A DNA stretch of 64,000 nucleotides, taken from assembly GCF_002234675.1 (NCBI RefSeq), contig NC_019876.2, positions 24,143,371 through 24,207,370 on the forward strand, written 5' to 3'. The position numbers and the translations under genes were made by a program. Origin of the DNA: Oryzias latipes. Taxonomy: Eukaryota; Chordata; Actinopteri; Beloniformes; Adrianichthyidae. Under the pieces are notes generated by a model. That model searched no databases, was not told the DNA's origin, and worked only from the letters and a program-made list of their open reading frames with translations. Of this stretch, positions 54,304 to 64,000 are shown one piece after another; the stretch's first letter is position 1; every line of letters starts with the position of its first letter.

Positions 54304-57300
54304 GCGACAGGTCGCGAGGGGACCTGTCGGAAAAGACCACAGAGCCTTTCCTGTTCATGCCTGTCAAGTTTTCATGTCTGAATCATGTCCATGAATGTAA
54401 TGCCTTAATTGACTCTGGAGCTGAACACAGCCTCATAGACTCTAATCTCGTTCGTCAACTTCAACTACCGGTTGAAGCTCTAATCACTCCCGTTAAGGCT
54501 GCCGGTTTGGGGGGTAAATTACTCTCAAAAATCACTCAACGTACGGAACCTATTCAGCTGATTTCGTCCGGTAATCACCGCGAGTACCATCAGTTCTTTA
54601 TTACCGACTCTCCTCAAACCCCGGTTATCTTAGGGTTTTCCTGGTTGCGCCAACATAATCCCCAAATAGACTGGTCTAAATCCCGGGTAGTTAACTGGAG
54701 TACCTTCTGCATGGCTAATTGTTTACATTCTGCTCTTCCCACCTCAGGCGCTGCCAAATTCCCAGAACAGGAGGATGTTGACTTGTCTAAGGTTCCATCC
54801 TGTTATCATGACCTCAAGACCGTGTTCAGTAAGTCTAAGGCCTGTGCTTTACCACCTCATAGGCCTTATGACTGCGCCATTGAACTCCTCAGTGGAGCCC
54901 CCCTTCCCAAGGGTAGGTTATTTAATCTGTCTGGACCTGAGAAACTCTCCATGGAGAGTTACATTCAGGAGGCGCTCTCTCTCGGTCACATCCGCCCTTC
55001 CACGTCTCCTGTTGGAGCGGGATTTTTCTTCGTTGAGAAAAAGGATAAGACCCTCAGACCCTGTATTGACTACCGAGAGCTAAACCAAATAACGGTAAAG
55101 GATAAATACTCTCTTCCCCTTATTTCTTCCGTCTTCGACTCCGTCCAGGTAGCCAACATTTTCACGAAACTAGATCTGCGTAACGCATACCATCTCGTTA
55201 GGGTTCGAGAGGGGGACGAGTGGAAAACCGCCTTTAATACCCCTCTCGGACACTATGAATACTTAGTCATGCCCTTTGGTCTCACCAACGCCCCTGCCAT
55301 CTTTCAACGGCTCGTAAACGACGTCCTGCGGGACTTTCTTAACCGCTTCGTCTTCATCTATCTGGATGATATCCTCATCTACTCCAATAACCCAGTTGAA
55401 CATCGTCATCACGTCCGGCTTGTCCTCGAGCGTTTATTGGAGAACAAGCTTTTTGTTAAATCCGAAAAATGCGAGTTCCATGTCGATTCTGTAGCGTTTT
55501 TAGGTTACATTCTCGAGGCTGGCCAAATCAAACCAGACCCTTCAAAACTACGAGCCGTGTCTGAGTGGGAAGTTCCCCAGTCTCGCAAAAAACTACAACA
55601 GTTTCTGGGTTTCGCCAACTTTTATAGGAGATTCATAAGAAATTATAGTAGCATCGCAGCCCCACTCACTCAGCTTACCTCCATCAAGGTTCCCTATGTT
55701 TGGAACAACGCTGCTGACTCTGCCTTCCATGAACTTAAAGAACTGTTTACTTCAGCCCCCATCCTCATTCAACCTGATCCTCACAAGCAATTTATTGTTG
55801 AAGTAGACGCCTCGGACTCTGGGGTAGGGGCTGTGTTATCCCAGCGTGAATCACCTTCCGGCAAACTCAAACCCTGTGCCTTTTTTTCAAGAAAACTCAA
55901 TCCTGCTGAGCGTAATTACGACGTCGGCAACCGGGAGCTACTGGCCATCAAGCTGGCACTGGAGGAATGGAGACATTGGTTGGAGGGGGCAGAACAACCG
56001 TTTATTGTGTGGACTGACCACAAGAACCTGGCCTACCTCCGTTCAGCCAAGAGACTCAACTCCAGACAGGCCCGTTGGTGTCTGTTTTTCGACAGGTTTA
56101 ATTTTACCATCACCTATCGTCCAGGCAGCAAAAACGGCAAACCCGATGCCCTGTCCCGAAAATACAGCACCACCGACGGATCTGCTACACCACCCATTAT
56201 TCCGGACTCTCTATTTGTGGGCAACCTCACGTGGGACATAGAAGCGAGAGTGCAACAGGCCCAAGGTGAGAAACCCGATAATACTAACTGCCCGCCTGGT
56301 ACCCTGTTTGTACCCGATAGGCTCAGGTCTGATGTCATCACCTGGGGCCATTCGTCTAAGATCGCTTGCCACGGTGGGGTTCGCCGCACCCTCATGCTCC
56401 TTAAACGCCGTTTCTTCTGGCCTTCCATGGAAAGCGACGTACGCGAATACGTCTCTGCCTGTACCACCTGTGCCAGGGCCAAGTCATCCAACTCACCTCC
56501 TGCTGGTCATCTCCATCCTCTGTCTACGCCCAGCCGACCCTGGTCACACATCGCCGTTGATTTTGTCACTGGACTGCCTCCTTCTCATGGTTACACGGTC
56601 ATTTTTACCATCATTGATCGTTTTTCTAAATCTGCTCATTTCATTCCCCTCTCTCAACTGCCCACAGCCACCGAGACAGCCCAGATCCTGATTAATTTTG
56701 TTTTCCGTCATCATGGCATACCATCCGACATCGTGTCTGACCGGGGTCCACAGTTCACGTCCCAAGTCTGGAAGGCCTTTTGCTCCGCCCTCGGGGCCTC
56801 CGTCAGCCTCTCGTCGGGGTATCATCCCCAATCTAACGGCCAGGCCGAAAGGGCCAATCAAGAACTTGAGGCTTCCCTACGCTGCCTGGTGGCCCAGAAT
56901 CAAGGGGATTGGTCGGATTACCTCGTATGGGTGGAATACGCTCACAACAACCATCCTTCGGCAGCGACGGGTATGTCACCTTTCGAGGCATCGTTGGGTT
57001 ACTCACCACCCTTGTTCCCTACCCAGGAGCTCGATCTGGCGGTGCCCTCCGTGCAGTTCCATCTCCAGCGCTGCCAGGAAGTTTGGCACCAGGCTCGGAC
57101 TGCTCTCCTGCGTTCCAAAGAGAGTAACTGCCAGATCGCGAATCGTCACCGAGTGGTGAGTCCCTCTTACCAGCCAGGGCAACAGGTGTGGCTCTCTTCT
57201 AGGAACATTCCTCTCCAGGCAACCTCTCGTAAATTGGCTCCCCGCTACATCGGGCCTTTTCCCATCGACCGTGTAATCAACCCCAACTGTGTCCGCCTCA

Positions 57301-57752
57301 AGTTACCTGCTGCCCTCAAAATCCATCCTTCATTTCATGTGTCCCAAGTCAAGCCTGTCCACCAAAGCTCCCTTTGCCCGCCGTCCGCTTCCCCTCCACC
57401 CGCCCGGCTCATCGATGGCGCCCCGGCCTACACCGCCAGCCGGGTCTTGGACGTTCGGCGCCGGGGTCGTGGATACCAGTACCTGGTGGACTGGGAGGGT
57501 TATGGCCCGGAGGAGCGGTCGTGGGTCCCGCGCTCATTCATCTTGGATCCCTCCCTCGTTGACGACTTCTTCCGGGCCAACCCCGATCGCCGCCCTGTTC
57601 CGCCTGGAGGCGGTCGTTGGAGGGGGGGTACTGTCACGGTGCCCCCGGCCGGGTCCTCCTCATCAGCTCCACCTGATGCCTCCAGCTGCGCCTCCTCATC
57701 CTCATCAGCCAGCAGACTCTTAAGGAGACCACGGACCTGTAACCGACGCTAG
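54228..57752 (+). CDS. Pol polyprotein with chromodomain, gypsy copy 2
   Basis: An open frame of 1174 codons, expressed after -1 frameshifting near 54285 rather than from its own ATG. Order, numbered from the frame's first ATG: protease with [13 protein letters not shown] (about 59-71); reverse transcriptase with [32 protein letters not shown] and [10 protein letters not shown] (YLDD at 378-381); RNase H from [11 protein letters not shown] (Asp about 527); integrase with CTTC near 744 and the DDE core [33 protein letters not shown] (about 776-876); chromodomain [15 protein letters not shown] (about 1085-1110). The Ser/Ala-rich tail is encoded by the 3' LTR. Catalytic residues all look present. 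It shares high identity with the broken copy 1. Confidence 0.95.
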   Translation: MFLLRRCQPHCFTLSHPFKLPNPSLSDRSRGDLSEKTTEPFLFMPVKFSCLNHVHECNALIDSGAEHSLIDSNLVRQLQLPVEALITPVKAAGLGGKLLSKITQRTEPIQLISSGNHREYHQFFITDSPQTPVILGFSWLRQHNPQIDWSKSRVVNWSTFCMANCLHSALPTSGAAKFPEQEDVDLSKVPSCYHDLKTVFSKSKACALPPHRPYDCAIELLSGAPLPKGRLFNLSGPEKLSMESYIQEALSLGHIRPSTSPVGAGFFFVEKKDKTLRPCIDYRELNQITVKDKYSLPLISSVFDSVQVANIFTKLDLRNAYHLVRVREGDEWKTAFNTPLGHYEYLVMPFGLTNAPAIFQRLVNDVLRDFLNRFVFIYLDDILIYSNNPVEHRHHVRLVLERLLENKLFVKSEKCEFHVDSVAFLGYILEAGQIKPDPSKLRAVSEWEVPQSRKKLQQFLGFANFYRRFIRNYSSIAAPLTQLTSIKVPYVWNNAADSAFHELKELFTSAPILIQPDPHKQFIVEVDASDSGVGAVLSQRESPSGKLKPCAFFSRKLNPAERNYDVGNRELLAIKLALEEWRHWLEGAEQPFIVWTDHKNLAYLRSAKRLNSRQARWCLFFDRFNFTITYRPGSKNGKPDALSRKYSTTDGSATPPIIPDSLFVGNLTWDIEARVQQAQGEKPDNTNCPPGTLFVPDRLRSDVITWGHSSKIACHGGVRRTLMLLKRRFFWPSMESDVREYVSACTTCARAKSSNSPPAGHLHPLSTPSRPWSHIAVDFVTGLPPSHGYTVIFTIIDRFSKSAHFIPLSQLPTATETAQILINFVFRHHGIPSDIVSDRGPQFTSQVWKAFCSALGASVSLSSGYHPQSNGQAERANQELEASLRCLVAQNQGDWSDYLVWVEYAHNNHPSAATGMSPFEASLGYSPPLFPTQELDLAVPSVQFHLQRCQEVWHQARTALLRSKESNCQIANRHRVVSPSYQPGQQVWLSSRNIPLQATSRKLAPRYIGPFPIDRVINPNCVRLKLPAALKIHPSFHVSQVKPVHQSSLCPPSASPPPARLIDGAPAYTASRVLDVRRRGRGYQYLVDWEGYGPEERSWVPRSFILDPSLVDDFFRANPDRRPVPPGGGRWRGGTVTVPPAGSSSSAPPDASSCASSSSSASRLLRRPRTCNRR
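54279..54285 (+). promoter_or_regulatory. -1 frameshift slippery heptamer
   Basis: T TTA AAC in the gag frame (codons CGT TTA AAC), the X XXY YYZ pattern. The pol frame is exactly -1 relative to gag. The same heptamer is present at the same place in copy 1 (4250-4244). Confidence 0.85.
54293..54329 (+). promoter_or_regulatory. Frameshift-stimulating hairpin/pseudoknot candidate
   Basis: Seven bases after the slippery site. A 9-bp stem is formed by 54305-54313 and 54321-54329 with the loop GCGAGGG (54314-54320). That loop is fully complementary to CCCTCGC (54294-54300). All pairs together would make an H-type pseudoknot, but the loop lengths are too short for both stems to form fully, so partial or alternating pairing is likelier. 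Confidence 0.7.
57617..57631 (+). other. Polypurine tract
   Basis: TTGGAGGGGGGGTAC just before the 3' LTR is the expected plus-strand primer. Copy 1 has GAGGGGGGGGTAC in the same place. Confidence 0.8.
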
Positions 57753-58117
57753 TTCGTTGTACTCCTATGGTGCATCTCCTGGCCTCTCATAGATTCTGGC
57801 CCTTGCCTGTCTCTTGCTTACCACTAAACTGCTTTTGTCTCCACATTCATTCCAGGACCTCGCTTACCGGAGGAGCATACCTGATCACGGGTCACCTCTC
57901 GCCGTCTCGCTCGGACGTTCTCCAACCCCAGTCTCGGATCACGCGGTTGCTGCCAACAATACCCTCCAACCACTCCTTGGACAATCTGGAAGGATACTGG
58001 AGCTCAAGTCCATCCTGACCTTTTCTAATTAAAAACCTCATTATTCTCACCTCACTGCCTGCCGAGCCTCCTTCCGGGTTCCAGCACCTGAGTCGACCAC
58101 GCTTGCTAATCATGACA
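57632..58117 (+). repeat. 3' LTR of gypsy copy 2
   Basis: 486 bp, with no difference from the 5' LTR seen by eye. The last 40 codons of the pol frame lie inside it (stop TAG or TAA region at 57750-57752). Confidence 0.95.
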
Positions 58118-58359
58118 ACTACGGTTACTTAAAAACAAGTGTTTTTATACAAACATTATCTTACAGTTTTTGATGATAAAAGTTGCAAAGAAACGTTGCT
58201 TCTACAAAGTATCACATTTTCATTTTGAAGTTATCATTAAAAATATTCAGGTATCATGTTCAATCAGATCTTTCAACGCTGCAAACTTTGTGTTCATTTT
58301 GTTATATCTGTAATTACAAATCACTTCTCTCGTCTCTGATATTCTACTGTAAAATAATA

Positions 58360-58361
<2 letters not shown>

Positions 58362-58438
<77 letters not shown>
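58362..58438. repeat. (TA)n microsatellite
   Basis: About 75 bp of uninterrupted TA, in the upstream region of the NITR-like gene at 58578. It is prone to length polymorphism. Confidence 0.97.
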
Positions 58439-58441
<3 letters not shown>

Positions 58442-58464
58442 ATAGTTATTGACTGATGAATGTT

Positions 58465-58577
58465 ATAGAGCATGTGATTGGTCAGTCACTTCTGATTGGT
58501 CGATCACATTCAGTCCTGACACTTAAAAGTAGAGAACTAACTAGCCTCTCTCAGTGAGACTCAGCAGGTTCAGAAAA
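58465..58577 (+). promoter_or_regulatory. NITR promoter region with two CCAAT boxes
   Basis: GATTGGTCAGTCACTTCTGA then GATTGGTCGATCACA gives two inverted CCAAT boxes 19 bp apart. CTTAAAAGTAGAGAAC is TATA-like, about 50 bp before the ATG. It is highly conserved with the upstream region of the gene at 43416. Confidence 0.55.
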
Positions 58578-60146
58578 ATGACTCTTCTGGTGTTTTCAGG
58601 CTGTGTGACATGTCTGCTCCTGGGAACAGTGGGTGAGTTTCATTCTTTTAAGAGCTTTGATAAATATTTGTTACACCGAACTATAAAAGTTGAAAGATTA
58701 AAAATAGAAATGCATGTTTGTTAATTTTTTTCTCAGCTAATTCTTGGGCTCAGGAATCGTCTGCTTCTTTACATTTTGAATCAGTTTTTGTTGGACAAGA
58801 AGTGACCTTAAAATGTTTTCTTGAAGGCACTGGGGCAAATGTCTTTTTCTGGTATAAACAACCTCTGGGACAGAAACCACAACTCATGTCTGAATTTTTC
58901 AATCATAAGGAAATTGGAACTTTTGCAGATGATTTCAAGAACGATCCACGGTTTGAACTGCAGACAAATGAAGACAAAAACCACTTGAAAATCTCAAATG
59001 TGAAAATCTCAGATTCCTCTACTTACTACTGCATCAGTTCTTACACTTATAAAGTGACATTTTTGGAGGCCTATAGTCTCCATGTGAGGGACACGTCGTC
59101 TGACATCCAGACTTCAGTGCATCAGTCGTCCTCTGAGAACATCCATGCAGGAGACTCTGTGACTCTGAAGACTCTCATCCAGGACTCATTTACACTCATG
59201 GAGGCAGGAATGATCAGTGTGAGAGAAAGAACAACACACAAACACACAGCTGTGTCTATGAGCTGCCCATAAAGAACCTGACAGAGTCTCATGCTGGGAT
59301 CTACTACTGTGCTGTTGTCTCGTGTGGACACATACTGTTTGGAAACGGGACCAAGCTGGACCTCACAGGTAAGAATCTATTTGTAAGCGATGCTTTTGAC
59401 AAAAGTTTGTACTTTTTGTAAATGCCATATGGATTTGTGAATGTTTTCTTCAAACTTTTCTCAGCGCAAGAATCAAAATTTCCTCTATTCATGTATTTCC
59501 TGAGAGGAGCTCTGGCAGCTTCGCTGATCTTCATCAAATCTTTCATAATACACAAGACAAAAATCTGCAAATACAACGGTGGGTGAACTTTAATGTTTTA
59601 CATGTTAATGTATTTAAATAAAAATAAAAATAGCCAAAGGGGTAAAAAAAAGTCTTCTTACCAAGAATTCCTATTTTTTAGGAAAAAAACTTTAGTCACT
59701 AAGATGCTTTTTTTACAAGATTATTTTTTAGTTGAAGAACTTTCTTTATAAGATTATTTTTTTCTTGAAACAAGTGTCTTTTTTATCTTCAGTAATGCTT
59801 TGAAATGGGCTGTTTAACAAAAAATATTTCTGTTGTTTAACAAGAGGAGAAATATGCAGCTCCTGCCTTGACCAGAACAAAGGTAAGACTTGGTTTGGTG
59901 ACTCAAAGCAGAGAATAAAAATAATAATATAAAGAATGCTTATTAGTATAATTTAAAAACCTTTTTTGATGTTAAATTCATAATTTCTAGGATGAAGATC
60001 CCTGTTACTCTGCATTCAAGGGAATCAAGATAATGGAAATGGAGAACACCTGGAGTGTGTGTGTGTGTATTTCAGAGCAAAGCAGCAAAACTGAATGTAT
60101 TTTTGTGTTCCTTAGCACATGGCAGAATGTTTATCTGTTCGAATAA
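58578..60146 (+). pseudogene. NITR-like receptor, broken by a 64-bp deletion
   Basis: Paralogue of the gene at 42068-43416. Exons: 58578-58632, 58737-59368, 59465-59578, 59845-59882, 59991-60146. The signal peptide and the first V domain (LKCFLEG, WYKQPLGQKP, STYYCISSY) are sound. In the second domain 64 bp are lost between direct repeats GACTCTGAA, removing the first cysteine and core tryptophan and shifting the frame. The stop follows near 59270. The exon 2 end, with YYCAVVSCGHILFGNGTKL, survives out of frame. The transmembrane exon differs sharply from its paralogue (FLRGALAASLIFIKSFI, charged), and the tail lacks an ITIM. This is an activating-type design if it were ever functional. Exon 4 uses a weak CAAG acceptor. 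Truncated secreted use of the V domain cannot be ruled out. Confidence 0.8.
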
Positions 60147-60149
60147 ATA

Positions 60150-61065
60150 ACAACTTTGCATTTTCGATCACAATAGCCATATATTTTTAAGCAGTCTAGC
60201 TGTGTTACAAAAAATGTCTGGTTTGTGTCATTAAAAATGTTTGTCTTTTTGTATTAAAGATTTAAAACAACGATATTGATTGTAAACCGTAACTCATTGT
60301 TTTTTTTTAATTTATACCACATACTATTACCAAAGAAATGTACACTACAAATCTTTGTGTGCCTGTGGTCTACACAATGAAGACCAGACTTTTGCCCTCA
60401 CAAACTCTACACCCTTTCGGTCTCCAGCAGGAAGTTTTAACAGAATTTTCTTTAACTTTTTCTCTAACATCTTTTCTGCAAAAAGTTTATGTCTCTTTAT
60501 ATTATTCAACCACAAACTGATGACAACAATAGTTCAGTAGAAGAGTCAGAAAGTGTTCTTGTTGAAGGACCAAATGGAGGAAATTAGTTTAGTGGTTTCC
60601 TTGTGTGTTTATGTAACAAGGCAACTTTATTTTTCGACCTCTTGGTCCTACAGAGGATGAGAGTCCTCACTTCTCTTTTGGATGAAGAAGAGGGCAAAAA
60701 AGTTTGTCAGAAAAAATCTGCTGTGTCAAACAAAATAAAGTCAACAGGAAAAGAAATGTGTCCAGTTAGCATTTTTTCAGAAGGTCACAGGGTCAGTTTC
60801 TGCCATTGCTGTGCATGCATCCAAGTGTCTTTGGAAAGGAGACTGAACTCCACACTGAGTATGGGGGTCTGCCTAGCACCCTGCAGGGCACTGCCATCAG
60901 TGTGTGAATGTGTGTGCAGGTGTGAATCAGACTTAAAACAGCACCAATCCTCAAAGGTTCCCACCTGAAGGGTCAGATCCAGATAACCTAAAAATGAAAC
61001 TGGACAGAAGGAAGGGGTCTGGAGGAGGACCAGAAAAAGAACTAAACCAGTAATACAAACTGAAG
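60150..61065 (+). repeat. NITR 3' flank block, paralogous to 37.6-39.9 kb
   Basis: 60340-60602 and 60640-60985 match 38640-38947 and 39440-39830. It includes the SINE-like repeat at about 60755-60935. No coding exon is recognised. Confidence 0.6.
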
Positions 61066-61101
61066 TTTTTAATGCATAAAAAATGTTGTGCTAATTCAAT
61101 T

Positions 61102-61673
61102 ATTATATTACCAAAAGTATTTGCTCACCTGCCTTGACTAACACATGACCTTAAGTGCCATCCCATTCCTAACCCACAGAGTTATTTATCCATCTTCTGC
61201 TCCTATTAGAGCTTCAACTCTTCTGGGAAGGCTGTCCACGAGGTTAAGGAGTATTTCTAGGAATTTTGGACCATTATTCCTAAAGCACAAAGGTGAAGTC
61301 ACACTGATGTTGGTGGAGAAGACCTGGCTCTCAGTCTCCGCTCTAATTCATCCCAAAGGTGTTCTATTGGGTTCAGATCAGGACTATGGCAGGCCAGTCA
61401 AGTTCATCCATACCAGACTCTGCCCTCCATATCTTTATGGACCTTTCTTTGTGCTCAGTCACGGTAGTAGAGGAAGGGGCCCATTCCAAACTGTTCCCAC
61501 AATGTTGGAAGCATGGAACTGTCCAACATGTTTTGGTTTCCTGAAGCACTCAAACTTCCTTTCACTGGAACTAAGGGACTTGATTTTATACACCTGTGGC
61601 CAGGCAAAGTGATCAGCACACCTGATTCTGATCTTTTAAAAGAGTGAAAGAAAACCTTTGGTAATATAGTGTA
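61102..61673. mobile_element. Tc1-type MITE
   Basis: The left end ATATTACCAAAAGTATTTGCTCACC and the right end CCTTTGGTAATATAGTGTA are inverted. The body (GAAGTCACACTGATGTTGG, ACCTGTGGCCAGGCAAAGTG) is a well-known non-autonomous Tc1/mariner family of fishes. The left terminus is eroded. The 155-codon frame across it is not a gene. Confidence 0.75.
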
Positions 61674-61679
61674 GCTTTA

Positions 61680-62750
61680 TACTGGAGCTGATAAACAAAA
61701 ACAAAATAGACTAACCCCACACAAAGCAGTTGGGTCCTTTCTGTGGGGAGTTTACATGTTCTCCCTCTGCATGCATCGGGGGTTTTTTTGGGTTCACGAG
61801 CTTCTTCCCACATGCTTCCTCTCTGAATTGTTAGTCCAAAGCAGGGGTGTGTGTTAACAGACATTCAAATTTCTCCTTATTGGGATGAATACAAAATTAT
61901 CAAACACAAAGATTCATGATCATATTCATTCTGGTTTTAATAAAAGGACTGAAAACAAATAATGCTCAGGCAGGAATCAGTATCACACTTTTTGACTAGG
62001 AGACAGAAAGAAAGTTTTAACCCCTTGATGGCTGAGTTTATTTCCAATCAAAAGTAATGTTTTCAGTCATGTTTTGTATTTAACTAGATGCTAAATTAGG
62101 TTGAGATCGGGCTGAGGTCAGTGTTTTGACCTTCATAGAATGAAGCCACGTTAATTTTCGGAACAGATCTAGAGAAAAATAATGTCCAGAAATCCAATTC
62201 ATATCTCAAGATATTTCTAAAATGACTATAAATACACAGTGGAATGGTCATTTCTGAGGAAAAAAGTGCAGTTTACATACAGCACATCATTTACGGCGGG
62301 GTATTTTCTTTGTGGCTGGTTGGGTTTCTGGAAAGAATTGGTCTGTACCCCCCCCCCCCCCCCCCTTTCTGAAACACCATTCTTGCTCCTAACCCTTTAA
62401 AAGTACTGGAGAAGCTACATTAAGAATTATTGAAAATAAACATCACTTTATTTCCTCAATAATAGTTTTACATCCTTGTTGGTTAGTGCATATTCGTTCC
62501 ATTTGTTTTAAGCAATGAAATATATTTTGTGGTGGAAATCAGACAATGCTGACAGTCCCCTCTCTATATTTTAAGTTACCAAAACAAAAGCACTAAAAAT
62601 GTGCCTGGGTAAAAGCAACTCATGTATGAGATACCGTTGCAGCGCTTAACATTGTGATCATTAATCAAACTAAATTTGACAATTTTATTTCAAATAAAGA
62701 CGTATTGAAATTCAAGTTGAGTTTTTTCTAAGTCATATTGCTCCATTTGG
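61680..62750. other. Intergenic; homopolymer C run
   Basis: No gene. A run of about 20 C lies at 62348-62366. A SINE-like fragment (TTTACATGTTCTCCCTCTGCATGC) lies near 61750. Confidence 0.4.
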
Positions 62751-62756
62751 TTATGC

Positions 62757-63421
62757 ATTGGAGAGTCAAATCAAATTGAGGATTATGTAATTTGAGCCAG
62801 GAATATCCTAGAACAATAAAAGGTCTGAGGACAGCGAGTGATAAAAAATTGAATACGTTCCCTGTGGTTACCGGAAGTAATGAAGAGTATATATATATAT
62901 ATATATACGTATATATTAGAGAAAGGGCTTGACCCCCTAAACCCGCAGCTTTGATAGGGGTGTCCAGAGGTTTGACGGGCAGTGAAAGAAGCGTGTCGAG
63001 ATCATGATCAATTAAACTTTGTACGGCTCCGAAAACGAGAAGGGTTTGAAAGTCAGAAACTTCTGACTGGTGACAAATCTTGACAGGAACAAACAGTAAT
63101 TATTTCTTAGAGGAGTTCAATGAACAGCCCACCCACAGCCTGTCTTCTAGCGGGGGGATCTGATGTTAACCGTAATGGCATTGTGAGACTAGATGACTCT
63201 GAGTGCCGCAATAAAAACATGAACCCTCCTCCTTACGTTTTTGACGCTCTTCTGCAGATAACTTGGAATGTCCAATCTGCATGGGTTCTTCCAGAACTTT
63301 GCAAGGATTTTCGAAAACAGCTGGACGAGATGAATTAGAAGCGATAGATTGCTGAGTAATGGTAGTTGGTGGCTTACGGTTCTTACGGGTCAGCTGGGTC
63401 AGGAGTAAGGCCAGTTCGTTC
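62757..63421 (-). pseudogene. Gypsy chromovirus copy 3, protease/gag remnant
   Basis: Minus strand. 62757-63110 matches the protease region of copy 1 (equivalent to 3840-4160), with a (TA)n insertion near 62888-62910. 63115-63260 matches the gag knuckle and end of gag, including the CTAGCGGGGGG gag terminus. 63380-63421 holds the gag start and the PBS GCCAGTTCGTT (63410-63420 on +). Most of gag and all of reverse transcriptase and integrase are missing. Confidence 0.75.
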
Positions 63422-63805
63422 TGTCATGACTAAGAGACGAGGCAGACCCAGAAGCTGGAACCCGGAAGGAAAACACAGGTAAGTTACATGGTAAGTAATA
63501 AGTTTAATTTCGTAGCCTGGTTAGGAGTAGTGGCATGGCTGGAGGTTCTGGCGTAATTAGGTTTCCTAGGCGTAGCAGGAGATCTTGGCACGGACAGAAT
63601 TCGTGCTGTGACTGGAGGTCTTGCAAAGACCTGGCTCGTGGCGTGACTGGAGGTCTTGATGTGGTCCTCAGGATTTTCAAGAACGTAGCGGCGGCTCATG
63701 GGGATCTCTGACTCAGGTGGCTCTGGTGAATGGTAGTCCTGAGGCATGAGAGCAAAAATTAGCAAGAGGCAAAAACATGGAAGCAAGACAGGATACGAGA
63801 TTAAG
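63422..63805 (-). repeat. Partial LTR of gypsy copy 3
   Basis: Starts TGTCATGACTAAGAGACGAG, one base from the PBS. It shares GCAGACCCAGAAGCTGGAACC with the other LTRs. Homology fades near 63805, before the self-primer segment. The remainder to 64000 is unassigned. Confidence 0.65.
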
Positions 63806-64000
63806 CACCATAAGAGGCAACGACAGGTGTCCATACCAATTGGACAACAGCTTTTTAATATCTGTGTAGAGAACATAAAGTATTTTATGCTTTGCTGCAT
63901 GTCTTATTAAGTTTATGATGTTGATCTATGGTCACATACACCTGTATAGGGGTTGACCTGTATAGGTGCTGCCAGTTTTGGAGTTGTTCAGGCCTGTGGT
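63806..64000. other. Unassigned end of window
   Basis: CACCTGTATAGGGGTTGACCTGTATAGGTGCTGCC contains a near-repeat of CCTGTATAGG(G/T)G. A similar GGGGTCAACCCCCCGTACAGGTGC phrase occurs at 44195. This may be the start of another repeat. Confidence 0.3.

Larger units (their letters stand above)
52801..58117 (+). mobile_element. Ty3/gypsy chromovirus copy 2, structurally intact
   Basis: A 5317-bp element with 486-bp LTRs (52801-53286 and 57632-58117) that look identical on reading. Both gag and pol are open, and the PBS, frameshift signal and polypurine tract are all present. Flanks are ACTACG on both sides (52795-52800 and 58118-58123), 6 bp, although 5 bp is usual for this superfamily. It is related to copy 1 at 370-5786 and to the vertebrate sushi lineage, which gave rise to domesticated genes such as PEG10. 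Intact frames and matching LTRs mark a very recent insertion that may still be mobile. It inserted next to the SINE at 52556-52779, three bases beyond that SINE's right target duplication, and lies 460 bp upstream of the broken NITR. Confidence 0.95.

Noticed and set aside
54293-54329. A full classical H-type pseudoknot with both stems complete
   Set aside because: Crossing loops of zero to one base cannot span these stems, so only a partial or alternative fold is proposed.
61145-61612. 155-codon frame at 61.1-61.6 kb as a gene
   Set aside because: It lies wholly in a Tc1-type MITE with inverted ends; no domain.
1-64000. CRISPR array, operons, bacterial-type regulatory sites
   Set aside because: The DNA is vertebrate: spliced genes and eukaryotic transposons. 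No array of short regular repeats and spacers is present.

Overview
This is vertebrate, almost certainly teleost fish, chromosomal DNA. It has spliced immunoglobulin-superfamily receptor genes of types found in bony fish, and a dense, nested load of fish-type transposable elements: chromodomain Ty3/gypsy, Gmr1-like gypsy, Ty1/copia, L1/Tx1, L2-like and RTE LINEs, tRNA-derived SINEs, hAT, Tc1/mariner and TTAA-type MITEs. There is no bacterial, viral or organellar architecture. The species cannot be fixed from the sequence alone.

The host content is an immune-receptor cluster. Two near-identical genes (7516-8527 and 28575-29576, both +) encode a signal peptide, one V-type Ig domain, a transmembrane segment and an ITIM-like cytoplasmic tail in five exons. 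They lie in a duplicated block of about 2.4 kb (about 7119-9560 and 28214-30680). Two novel immune-type receptor (NITR)-like genes follow. The one at 42068-43416 (-) is intact with two Ig domains and five exons. The one at 58578-60146 (+) is broken by a 64-bp deletion between 9-bp direct repeats, and it has a charged transmembrane segment and no ITIM. A lone terminal exon with an ITIM (32405-32458) and a gene-less copy of NITR 3' flank (about 37575-39900) suggest that more receptors were once here.

Layout. 1-7100: a frameshifted minus-strand chromodomain gypsy element (370-5786) and a solo LTR (5930-6566). 7.1-9.6 kb: receptor copy 1. 9.6-28.2 kb: a retroelement pile-up with a K02A2.6-like gypsy split by a hAT-like element, a RNase H LINE remnant, a SINE, an L1 remnant carrying an inserted L2-like LINE, and a minus-strand LINE invaded by Gmr1-like gypsy pieces. 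28.2-30.7 kb: receptor copy 2. 31-41.8 kb: MITEs, Tc1/ISRm11 transposase relics and RTE LINE fragments. 42-43.5 kb: intact NITR. 44.6-52.8 kb: MITEs, a copia element (45541-49692) with a SINE in gag, a nested hAT MITE and a SINE with an 18-bp target duplication. 52.8-58.1 kb: a chromodomain gypsy element with open gag and pol and indistinguishable LTRs. 58.5-61 kb: broken NITR and its 3' flank. 61-64 kb: a Tc1-type MITE and a third chromodomain-gypsy fragment.

The most informative system is the chromodomain gypsy family. Both full-length copies carry, one base inside the 5' LTR, an 11-base site exactly complementary to an 11-base stretch of their own LTR about 30 bp downstream of a TATA-like motif. 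This is the arrangement of Tf1/sushi-type self-primed reverse transcription. The 11-mer differs between the copies, yet the pairing is kept. The intact copy also has a T TTA AAC slippery heptamer at the gag end followed by a strong hairpin whose loop complements the spacer. Separately, the copia element has a primer site matching the anticodon arm of initiator tRNA-Met, as in half-tRNA-primed copia elements.
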